NCBI GenBank assembly: GCA_021521415.1
Contig: JAIQDT010002851.1
Coordinates: forward strand, 62,001 to 126,000
DNA: 64,000 nucleotides
Source: Bidens hawaiensis
Taxonomy: Eukaryota; Streptophyta; Magnoliopsida; Asterales; Asteraceae
Direction of reading: 5' to 3'
Each line of letters starts with the position of its first letter. Within the stretch, counting starts at the first letter, position 1. Of this stretch, positions 47,305-58,017 are shown in pieces. The notes below the pieces were generated by a model. The model made no database searches. It had not been told where the DNA came from and worked only from the letters and a program-made list of their open reading frames with translations. The translations under genes were made by a program, and so were the position numbers.

Positions 47305-50300
47305 GACTATAAGATAGGTGGTTAGACGTAACGACCTAGTATAGTCTTTACTTTAGGGTCCTTATACGTGTTGCCTATACGTGTTTACCCTACTTGATTG
47401 TTCAATACACTTGCTTATTTATATATTTATTTATTTTATCAAGTCATAAATATACACATACACACACTTTCATAGTACTCCAAGGTATCCTTACCTTAAA
47501 ACGCAAAAAACATTAGTTTTTATTGTGTGTTATGGATCATGAGCTTAACTTGGATCCCATTGTTTCAAATCTCCTTAAAGATTGTCTCATATGAGATGAC
47601 CACTTTAAGTAGTCGAATGCGATCGTTTCGCTCGTCATCTTAATTTTTGGTGTTAAAATAATATGATTACGGTGATTTCGTGGACTAGTGTTTTGGCATG
47701 ACGTTGTATCCCGATTTATTGTGTTATCATTGTTATTTGAGTCTAAAACATGAAAAAGTCACGGTGATTACGTGCACATGTTTAGACTCCAACATGGTAT
47801 TTTTTTATTTTTTTTAGAGTTGGAATATCAAGTCATGGTGGTTCATGCACGATTTTTTCGCCTTTAATTCTTAAGACATTGTTTACAAATTTCAAGAATT
47901 TAAACCATTTTTTTTTATTTTGTTATAAGTTCTTATCACAAGTCTTCATTTATAAATGTTATGTTTTTTTTCTTATTGTTAATAATTCTTTTATATCTCG
48001 ATTTTATATGGTAAAGTTTTACACCAATTTTCTCATCTTGATTTCACAAGGATTTTTATTACAAATTTTGTTCATTAAAATCTCTTCGTTATAAATAAAT
48101 AAATATATGTATATATATAGTTTGACCTATTCATAATGATTTTTAATATGTCATATATTTTCATTAAGACTATTTACAAACAAAAATCTTATTATATGAA
48201 TTTCATCGTATTAAGAAGGTTCATTGTACAAAAAAATTTTATAATTTTTTTTATTTTTATAACTATTCCGTTTATTTTGGACGATCACTTCAAAATTTTA
48301 ATTATTTAAACCTCTCACAACATTTTAATTATACTATATTATATAATATGCATGGTAGAATTTTCGTTACCCAAATTTATTTTATAAAAACTATCATCAT
48401 GCAATCTTTGGTTCGTTATAAATTTTCGCACATAAAAATTTACATCATATGATTTTACGCGTTTTAAAATTCTTATGATAGTTTTGCCATGATCGTTCAA
48501 GAAAGTCACAAACTTATACTTTGTAATCTTCTTGAAACTCTCATGCAAACCTTCATAGAAATTTTACTTTAAAGATCAAAATCGTTTACTTATGATTTCT
48601 CGATTTACAATGCCGGTCATTTAACTTACCATGATATTTTTGTTACACGATATTAAATAACGAACTTAGTAAAAAAAAATTATTTCGCAACTTTGTTTTC
48701 CCAAAGACGACATTTATCATTTAATATTGAAACCTCATAACAAATTTTAACATCCAATTTACGTATTTTAAATTTTCTCATAAGCAATAAATAAATAAAT
48801 TTATTTTAATCTTTATAAAAAATTTTGTATGATTCACACGCTCGGATCTCAAAAAAAAATTCTATTTATACAATATATATTCATATACATATTAACTTGT
48901 AATTTTTATTATCAAAATTTTCATGGATGCTTCAAATATTATTTATAAATTATGATATCTTCAATTTAATACTTATTATGGGTCAAAAAAAAATCTCCCT
49001 AAACGCAACCACAAGTTCCCAAACACCCGTATTTCATCTCAAACTACCGCCTTAAATCGAACCACCCTTCCACTTCAAAAGTTATACCTTCACCAACTCC
49101 AACCCTCCACGTAAATCCAAGATGTACAAAATCAACCAACCAAAAAGCCATAAATACCGACACTTTTGCGCCATAAAAACCTATATAACTCACTATCCTA
49201 ATAATTCAAAGACACCGACAAACACGCTCACAAATGCCTTGAACATATACAAACCAAAGCTTACCCAACTATGACTTAAAATCCTTCGACCCATATAATC
49301 CTTCGACCCATATTATGTCGAGTCACAAATCATATAGCCAAACTGTTCCTGTCCAACATAAAATTTGATATCAAAATAGAAACCCAAACACTCCTTACAA
49401 AATATATGTATAAACCAAATCTCCACCCAAATTAACCAAGATCAAATTATCCAGCCCATCAACTTAACCCGAGCCCAAATAAGCCCAACCACTACTCACA
49501 CAAATCATCCAAGCCTAACCCACTCAAAAGACCTAAACTCAACAAACCCCATCGATTCAACTCAAGAAAACTCAACTACTCAAGCCGACATAAACACTCT
49601 CACTTACTACTAAATTTCCAACCATTCACCGTACGAAGCCTAAGACCACTCCCTACGCATGCAAGTTTCGTTTTTCCCTGAAATTTATATATATATATAT
49701 ATATATACATACATACAACTAGTGTACTTATAATAACCTCATGTGTTCGAATAATCGTTTTAAAAATTATAAACCCTAAATATATATATGGTATTGTCAT
49801 GACAACAAAATTTTATTACGAGGAATTGTATTTAAGGGTTATTAAACGATTATATGTATGATCTCAAGATTTTAAATATTGTCACCTAGGGTGATAAATC
49901 TCTTAATAACTTTATAAATCGAGGTTTCACTTTGAATGTTGAATGCGGAAATTTATTTAGTAATAAATTACAACTTTTCTCATATTGCATAAACTCGATG
50001 ACCACGGCTTTGCAAATCTTGGGACGCATTTATAAATATTTTATATTGTTACATAAATTTTTGCTCAATAACGATTTACGCAAACTATTACTTCTTATTA
50101 TCGCAGGCATTTTTTTATATATATTTTTTATCACAACCGCTTTATGTATACAAACTCCTTTAACAATTTGGGTTACAAGATTTACATTCAATAATGATTT
50201 AAATATTTTCCCTAACAATGCGTTACCGCGATGCTTCGTTATTATGTACATTTCTTAGAAACAATAAAACGACCTTACTTAAGACCTCATTTTCAGTTTT

Positions 50301-51656
50301 AGTCTATTATACGTTACGCGATTTACATATTTAGTCACTAAATTCGAGTCTCACAATTTTGCGATTTTATTTTCATTTGATGAGATGTTTCGATGACAAT
50401 GTTTTGCACATGAGATTTCATTGTTGTGTTTGATTTTTGTGACCGAATGCAAACTATTTAATAACAATTTGTGTAATACTTTCAAAACCTTAACTTCGCC
50501 AAAATCTCGTTTATCTTTTAAATGATATCTTCATGACTATGTTATCTCTATTTGGGCATTTATGTAAACGTGATTCTATACGTTAGTCTATATCATTTTA
50601 TCTAATCTATTAACGGCCTATGTGTGGCTGTCTACAAGTTTTGGCGCAATTAGAAACTGTTGTTATAATGACGATTATATAAATGATTCCACAATAGTGG
50701 TCGTACTCACGTCTTATCATATTTCATCGATTGTCTTGATTGTTAATCAAATGCTATTTTTATTTATGTTGATACATGTATGCGTCATCCCAAGAAACTC
50801 ACCTCATCCTCGTGATTTCACAAAATCAAATTCTCAAATCTTATCACCTCAAGTTTGTTCACGTATGAAACTCATCGTATGCTATTATTAATTGTATCAT
50901 TGTTTATCCCTACCTCATGTACTCACTTATTGGATTTTCTTAAATTTCACCCATCGGATTTTATACTAATTTAGTGACCCGACTTTAAACCATGGATTCT
51001 AATGATTTACTTATTTCTTCACGTTGAGGACTTTTGACTTCAATCCTCGTCTCGTAATTGTTTACCCTAATTTTTTTTATTTGATCGTCTTTACTAAATT
51101 TAAGCTAAATTGTTATTTTCATCTTGGTTTATATACTAAGACTTTAAATTGTTTCATTTATGTATCCCATTTTCCTACTTATTAAAAAGTCAATCCCGAA
51201 ATTTCAACCGCTAGTACTGTTTTGTCAATATTGGTAAAATTCAACAAATTTATTTACACATCTATTATTTAAATATTTCAAAATAAATATGTCTCTTAAA
51301 CCACACAATGAAACGAACCATGTGGACCATACGACGATCTAAACAATTATGGGTGCACACTTAATTAACGAAATCCCCGTATGGAAGCCATAGTAAGTAC
51401 ACTTGTGTGCGATAACTCAGACAGAAAAACGATAAAAAATCGAATCATGATAAGGGCATGGTGGATACGCCGCTGGTACATCCTATATTAAAGTGATTTT
51501 ATTATGTTTCTCATTTGTAGCGTTTTTCGAGTCATGCAAAGATTTGACGTTACTCTTTTGCAAAAAAAATTTGCTCATGCAACTATTTTACAAAGGACAA
51601 TATTCGTTAATAATCACTTTTTCTTTAAATTTATTTTAATTTCGGGACGAAATTTT
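47305..51656 (+). other. LARD interior, no coding region
   Basis: About 4.3 kb of AT-rich sequence. The longest open frames (about 70-110 codons, e.g. 49932-50258) have low-complexity composition and no motif of gag, protease, RT or integrase. 49000-49600 is a C/A-rich, pyrimidine-poor zone unlike the rest. A short ATG frame at 47534 (MDHELNLDPIVSN) stops after 20 codons. Confidence 0.75.
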
Positions 51657-51673
51657 AAAAAAGTTGGGGATAC
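51657..51673 (+). other. LARD polypurine tract
   Basis: AAAAAAGTTGGGGATAC directly precedes the 3' LTR. The purine run and its position next to TGTGACA fit the second-strand primer. Confidence 0.8.
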
Positions 51674-52713
51674 TGTGACATCCGTCGAATTTGAGTCTCG
51701 ATTTGTATTCGTGTTGTAAACCTTCATTATACAAACCAGACTCAACATCTTTTTGTTTCTTTATTTATTTATCATATAATATTATTATATATATCTCGAT
51801 CACCAATAAATCGATGTTTGTTATATTATAGAGTCGTCAAGAAAAACATAAGTGGTTCAAACTAATTTTCGTTAAGTTGTTATAAGCTTTTAGAACCTTT
51901 AAACTCGTTTAAACCTTGTTTGAAACTTGAGGGGTTATTTTTGAAAATATATACATATATATAATAAAAAAAGACCTAAACCTAATTCATATTAACATCA
52001 TCGCCTCCCTCTTTCTCTCTTCCATTTCCGGCGCCGTTTTCCGGCGACCAGTGACCACCTAGTTTTCCGAGCACCACCACCACTAAACCACCACCTCCCA
52101 CTACATCACCACCAACCCAGCCGCCTCCACTTTCCCATGCCGTCTTTCCGGCCAACCCCGATTTGACGGCGAGGAGCCGCCACCGCTGCCACCACCTTCG
52201 GCCACCACCTCCCACTATACCACCACCATCTCAGCCGCCCCTAACATCACTAAAACCCGCAGCCACCTCTTTCTTTCCCCTCCTCGTTTTTCCGGCGGCC
52301 CTAACCTAGCCGCTCTCTCTCTTTCCCTCTCCGGTCGCTTTTCCGGCGACCGGAAAACCGTGCTCTCCGATTCCCTCTCTCTCACGGTCTCTCTCTATCT
52401 CTCTTCTCTCTCTCTGTTTTGTTTCCGTCTTCGGCTCGGTTCTTTTCTCTGTATAGAGCCACGACTCGTAAACATATAAAAGGTAAATAATTTGGGGTTT
52501 GGTATCATTAGTTTTCTTATGTCAATTTCCATAATTAAATCGTTAATAACCGGTTATATATTTGGTTATATACTTTGAAACGGGTTGGGTGGATAATTGA
52601 TATTTGGTTGAAAAGATGAACACCCGGGTTACTAACCACTTAAAATCGGTCTTGGATTTATATATAAAGATAAATATATATAAATGTTATATTATGATTT
52701 TAGATTTAATTCA

Positions 52714-52746
<33 letters not shown>

Positions 52747-54383
52747 GTATTACTATCACTATTATTATTATTATCACTAGATATATATATACACACACAC
52801 ACAATATATAAAAGACTTATTTTTAAAGTTATTAATACTATTTTATTATTATTATCACTACTATTATTATTAGTATTAGTATTATTGCTAATGTCATGGT
52901 TATTATCATTATTTTTTTTATAAATATCAAAGTTGTTAATATTATTATTGAAGATGATATTATTATTATTTATTAAGATCATATTTCTATCATTTATTTA
53001 TTAGCAATAAGATTATTATATATTTGTGAATTCGTTTAGAAACCGAACCAACATCGAGTATGATGTCATTATTACTATTAATATTATTTATTATTATTAT
53101 CATTTCTTATCAACAACACATTATAATTAATACAAAGATTCCTATTCAATAACTATTAATATTAGTATTAATAATAATAAGTATTGTAATAATTATTATA
53201 CTATATTAGTATTATTAAAAGTAATTATTGATATTATTATTAACATCATTATCTTATATATATATATATATAAATCTATTTTTTAAAGTCATTATTATCG
53301 TTACTATCTTTAACATTAATAATATTATTATCAATTCATTTTTATAAAAACCGAACCCTTGATTTAAAACTCGTCTTGTTTCTATTTAATATTGGTTTAG
53401 TTATTTAAAAGTCTAATAAAATAATATTTTTATTCTAATTATTAATTAAGTACGAGTCCCTAATCGTTAACAAATTAATAGACAACCCGATTAATAACCG
53501 AACCTTCTTGTTCAATGTTTCCAATATAGTTTCATTATGGTTTCAAGTTCATTAATATATATTACATTATTTATTTTAGCTAAGGTGTTTATCGTTTCAA
53601 GTCGGATTCGTTCGTTTCGTTTACAAGCTTTCTATTTGTCGATCACTTATTAGTTTCTCAATTCATCAATCGAGGTGAGTACTTTCATACCCTTTTTTCC
53701 ATCTTCCGTTTTGGGGTGACATTTCATACTTATCAAACTAAATGCTTTATTTACTTGAATCTTAAACCCACAAACGTGATTGTATACATTACTTAAATAC
53801 TTGCTTGATTTGGTGTTCTATGCTATATGTCTATGTGTTTATCGCTTTCGGTTGGTTGAATCTATAAATCCTAGACTACTTGGCATCCCCTTGTAGCAAG
53901 GTGTCGTTAACGTAATGCAATTAACGATATTCTATTAAATCCTAGACTACTTGGCAACCCCTTGTAGCTAGGTGGCGCTAACGTAATTCTATTAGTGATT
54001 GTCAATTTAGCCAAGTTGTTGCTTTTATTTATCGTTTGTATACAAGTTTTTGTGGCTTTTATTACTATATACTTATATGCTCAAACTTATAAATTGCTCA
54101 CCAACCTTTGTGTTGACAAACTTTATTTTATGAAATGTTACAGGTTTGACTTTTGTTGACTCGAGGACTTGATGAAAACGTTACCAAGACTGTTAGGATA
54201 TTAGTAAAACGAACAACATAATTGCTACTTGTATTCAACTTGTTTGTGTGGACGAGATGTGTTGTTTATTGATTTGTTGAAATAAAATGAGTTGATTAAA
54301 TATTGTCATTTTAAATAGTGTCTTGTGTATTTGTCAAATCACGTTGCACCCCGGCATGTTCCGCCTTTGGTCGGGGTGTGACA
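51674..54383 (+). repeat. LARD 3' LTR
   Basis: 2710 bp, begins TGTGACATCC and ends GTGTGACA. Partner of 44571-47284. Differences concentrate in the TTA and TA microsatellites (52718-52745, 53255-53273). Confidence 0.92.
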
Positions 54384-54404
54384 CATTCTCTGACCTAACC
54401 CTAA

Positions 54405-54680
54405 TTCGTTAACGGAGAGTTAACGAACTAGAGGTGATTCGTTAAGTTGATTTGCTAAGGAAAGAATAACGAACTAGCCTTAGTTCGTATCCAGATTCGT
54501 TAAGGAAAATATAATGAATTAACCTCAATTCGTTATAGTCAATCGTTAAAGGAGATAACGAACTAGAAGGTCCAATTTGTTACAGAGGGGTCATTCGTTA
54601 AGGTCCAATTCGTTAAAAATGACCAGTTCGTCATAAGGTCCAACTCCAATTCATTAGGAACTGGGTAACGAACTAGAAGT
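54405..54680. repeat. Array of inverted TTCGTTA / TAACGAA words in the solo LTR
   Basis: More than ten copies of ATTCGTTA or its complement TAACGAA(CTAG) occur in both directions within 280 bp, with irregular spacing. The density is far above chance. Non-coding. Confidence 0.75.
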
Positions 54681-54810
54681 TTAATAAAATGACAGAATAA
54701 TCCCTGGACCTAGAAAAGAATATTACAGAGAAGCCCTTGAACTTTTTATGTGAGCAAATTCATTAACGATTAAAAATCCTAATGGAAAATGTATTACGAC
54801 AGCTTAACCC

Positions 54811-54897
54811 CAGCCAGGGGCTCTGCCCCTTGGACCCCGCTAGGGGCTGCCGCCCCTAGAACCCCGCTACCAGGGGCGCTGCCCCCGGACCCCCGTT
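54811..54897 (+). repeat. Three consecutive GC-rich hairpins, about 28-30-bp period
   Basis: GGGGCTCTGCCCC, TAGGGGCTGCCGCCCCTA and GGGGCGCTGCCCC follow one another, each trailed by GACCCCG or AACCCCG. The patch is strongly GC-rich in an AT-rich LTR. Confidence 0.85.
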
Positions 54898-55292
54898 CGT
54901 TGTGGGTTATATAAATATAGAAATACGATATGATTAATAATAGTTAATTAATACATGTAATCATTATACAGTTAGCCGTGCACAGCTCAAGAAGAGAATA
55001 ACTATTAACGGTGAACGTAACCGCATTCAGGTGAGTTCTAGCCCCATTCCTTGTTATGTTTTCGGGGTTGTGTGCATACTCGATGTGATTAGTTAATACC
55101 CTTATCCTAAGAGATAAGTGTATGCCATATATGTATTATGTGAAAGATGTGAATGATTGCTTGTCAGTGCGTGAACGATCTTCGGATATTGCACGTATTG
55201 GCAAGTTATGATTATGGATATAATGTTGTGTATAATGTATGAATGATATGTACGTATGTTTATGAATGAACGTAAGAGATAGCCAGGTACAG

Positions 55293-55430
55293 AAAAAGGG
55301 ACTGAGCCCTAATAATACTCAAGGCAGAAAGGGACTGAGCCCTAATAATACTCAAGGTAGAAATGGACTGAGCCCTAACAATACTCAAGGCATAAAAAGG
55401 GACCGAGCCCTAATAATACTCGAGAAAGTA
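55293..55430 (+). repeat. Four-unit tandem array, about 34 bp, in the solo LTR
   Basis: Each unit contains GGGACTGAGCCCTAATAATA or a one-base variant, followed by CTCAAGG or CTCGAGA. It creates a short apparent frame with repeated SPNNTQG, which I regard as a by-product. Confidence 0.88.
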
Positions 55431-55920
55431 GGGCGTAATGCTCTTTAAAATGTATAAGTATGCAAAGTATTGTTAGTTGCAAAGTATGTAAAGAAAGAAT
55501 GAAAGAAAGAATGTATATATTTATATATGTACGAAAGAAAGATGAGCAGGTTAAGAATATAATATGTATCTTCGGATGCGTATGTATAAGTAGGTGAAAG
55601 TATTGTATATTACCTGATTAACTAGAACTCACTCAGCGTAGCTGACTTTTAGTATGCACGCAGGTAAGTAGAATGAGACAGTTGGCTTGAGCGAGGGCAC
55701 ATGACAGAAGAATAAGAGTCTAGCATCTGAAGACTTAAGACGTTTATGTTTAATGTATGATATTTGAAAGACAAGAATGTTTATTTTAAGATAAGTTATG
55801 GATTTATAAGTAATGTTTTAATATTCCGCGAATGTTTTAATCAACTCGATTTTTAGAACTATGCTTATGAGTAAATCCAACACCAAATGTAGGGTACCGG
55901 TAACGGGGCCTTACACACAT

Positions 55921-57151
55921 GTTGGGTTCTGAATTCTTATATGTGTATTAGAACATTCGTAGTCCCTGCTAGTTGTGGCGTTTTTGGCTTAAAACGCCGA
56001 AGGCACACCCCTCCCCTCCCCCTCCCCCCCCCCCCCCCCCGGCTTTTTGGGTTGGCGTTTTAGGCAAAGCGTTTCCTACAAAGCGCATATATGGCACAAA
56101 TTTTAGGGTTTTTTTGTGAGAGAGAGGGGGATGAGAGAGAGGTGTTTTGATGCTTTTTTTCCCATTACACCCACTTTTTGCAAAATGCCCAAAAGCTGAC
56201 TAGGTGCCGCATGACGTATAATGCCCGAGTGTACCTAATTATGACTATGTATGATCTTAGTTTGTTAAAAATTATATGTTGTGATTCCCAACATACATTC
56301 CTTATTATTCTAGTTTTCATTTAGTTTTATTAATCAAGAAGGTATATTAGTAGATTACTCTATTAAAACACCTTGGGTTTGAAAAGGAGAGATATTGGAT
56401 TCAAGTCTCACAGACAACAACAAGAATTAAAAAAAAATCACTGTTCAAAAAAAGTAGATTACTCTATTACCTAAGGATACATGAAGACGGAAATAAAAAT
56501 AAATATATTTATGGGTATGGTTTGGGTAACAAACTTGGGTAACATAATAGTTGTCCCCTATGTTCAGTGATGCTCCAACCTGAAAGTTTTTTTAAAACTG
56601 ATCTCATAACTGAATATCCGTCCGAAACAGTTTAGATTAGCTTGTTGGGTTCGGATACGTTTCCGTTCATGCCATCTGATCAATGTTGGGCGTATCTTCG
56701 CTTTATTGAGCCAGTTATTAAGACCCATAAAATATCAAATATATATTAATTATATAAATATAAATAATTGTATTCAAAGTTTAAAAAAAAGGTGTTTGCA
56801 ATTGAGTATTCCGGTAAGATGTTGGATAAGATCTTCCACTTTGTTGCAATTAAATATCTCCGGTATTATTGTAACAATATGATTCGTATATTAACATAAA
56901 CAATAGAATGATTTTTTATATGATTAGCCTGTATTTAAATATTAAAAAGTAATATCACAGAAGACAAGAATGCCGTATTATTGATAAGCTTTAAAATCCG
57001 TCTTTAGTCTGTCCAACACATTTGTTTTGTCCACCAACAAAAAAATAAATAAACAAATTTAATCTATGCAAATAAAAAATTTTCAAAGAAGTTAATAAAA
57101 TATTGTAATGCAAAAAGCAGTTTATTGAATTTTAATAAATTTTATTAAAAG
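55921..57151. other. Intergenic DNA with a GC-rich MITE-like patch
   Basis: 55970-56225 begins GTTGTGGCGTTTTTGGC, carries a C run (about 56021-56040) and a GA-rich zone, and ends near GCATGACGTATAATGCCC. Similar words (GCGTTACATGGCGC, CATTACACCCA) appear at 60200-60400, so both may be copies of one decayed family. The remainder is AT-rich without a gene. Confidence 0.5.
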
Positions 57152-57622
57152 GTAATGACCGATAATAATCCTTATTCATTTTATCGTCGCTGGTGATCCC
57201 AAATTTAATAAAGTTGACCCCCAATGATCCCCGTTAAATAGGACTTAACGGTGTTATATTTTTTTCCAAATTTTAAACTAATGTCTTAGGGCTTTTGATC
57301 GGAAGAAGGATACGGGCAGACCGATTGATGTAAAACTTAGTTCAAAATGGTGCTCCAAAACAACGAGATAATGCTTCAACCCGAGTGTTCGATCTTACAA
57401 TTAACAAAAATCAAGCCGTTTGGATCACCATTTTGAGATAAGTTTTACATCAATCGATTTGTATCATCTTTACGATCAAAAGCCCTAAAACATTGGTTTG
57501 AAATTCGGAAAAATGTATAACGCCTTTAAGTCATTTTTAACGGTGGATCACTGAGGGTCAACTTTTTTAAATTTGGGACCGTCAGTGGCGATAAAATAAA
57601 TAGGGATTATTATCAGACAATA
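57152..57622. mobile_element. MULE-like foldback element (about 470 bp), TSD not found
   Basis: The left end (GATAATAATCC, TTCATTTTATCG, GGTGATCCC) is matched by the complement of the right end (GATAATAATCC, TTATTTTATCG, GACGGTCCC). Inverted similarity then extends inward through GTTGACCC, TTAACGG and AGGGCTTTTGATCG for about 150-200 bp. There is no coding sequence. The exact borders and target duplication are unclear, so the class is tentative. Confidence 0.65.
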
Positions 57623-57865
57623 CTGTTCAATATGGATTGTTAAAATCCAATAAATCTAATGCAAAATTTTCAAAGGAAATGGGTTGGGTGTTATTGTTAG
57701 GTCTGTCAATGGGCCAAAGTGTGTTGGTAGTGTGGAGTCATTTCTGATCACTAGTTATGACTTATGTGGCCCATAACCTCATCTTATTTTAAAAAGTTAT
57801 ATACCTTTTACCGCAAAATATGCATGTTAACAATAGTTGGTCTTATATGGATAGGCTACAAAAAT

Positions 57866-57875
57866 TGTATATAAG
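57866..57875 (+). promoter_or_regulatory. TATA box of the second NIP gene
   Basis: TGTATATAAG, the same decamer as in front of the first NIP gene, about 145 bp before the ATG. The leader CTTGAGCACTTAAGATAT also aligns with that of the first gene. Confidence 0.7.
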
Positions 57876-58017
57876 TAGAAGAACCTTGAGCACTTAAGAT
57901 ATCAATTTGTAGTCTTAGTTTCTAGCTACAACTATCATAACCACTCCCTCACCACATACCCTTTGCTTGATCCTTTTTTTTCGCGATTTCGTTTTATATT
58001 TTTTTACGTTTGTAATC

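Larger units (their letters stand above)
44566..54388 (+). mobile_element. Non-autonomous LTR retrotransposon, LARD-type, TSD CATTC
   Basis: LTRs of 2714 bp (44571-47284) and 2710 bp (51674-54383) flank a 4389-bp interior with a primer site and a polypurine tract but no coding region. CATTC lies at 44566-44570 and 54384-54388. The LTRs are nearly identical apart from microsatellite length changes and one small indel near 53988. The element is thus young and must have been copied with enzymes from an autonomous relative. Large non-coding interior plus long LTRs is the definition of a LARD. It inserted into the solo LTR. Confidence 0.92.
43999..55920 (+). mobile_element. Solo LTR (about 2.1 kb) interrupted by a 9.8-kb element, TSD CACAT
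   Basis: The LTR begins TGTAACATCCCGG at 44004 and ends GGGGCCTTACA at 55915. CACAT is repeated at 43999-44003 and 55916-55920. Its two parts are 44004-44570 (567 bp) and 54389-55915 (1527 bp). No primer site, polypurine tract or coding region of the same element is present. It is therefore a solo LTR left by recombination, and it was later hit by the LARD-type element at 44571-54383. TATA-like words lie at about 44152 and 54906. The internal structure includes a perfect hairpin, an array of TTCGTTA words, three GC hairpins and a 34-bp tandem array (listed separately). Confidence 0.88.

Noticed and set aside
49932..50258. 108-codon frame in the LARD interior
   Set aside because: No gag or pol motif, composition follows the AT-rich background, and an overlapping frame of similar length exists on the other strand.
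52684..52982. Frames encoding poly-Tyr/Leu or poly-Asn in both LARD LTRs (also 45470-45885)
   Set aside because: Translations of TTA/ATA microsatellites; the same pattern occurs in both LTR copies.
55293..55430. CRISPR-like look of short regular repeats
   Set aside because: Eukaryotic context, no unique spacers, and units adjoin directly. It is a simple tandem array inside an LTR.
55266..55448. Frame with repeated SPNNTQG units
   Set aside because: By-product of a 34-bp tandem array; one of the units has a different length and nothing like a protein start region is seen.
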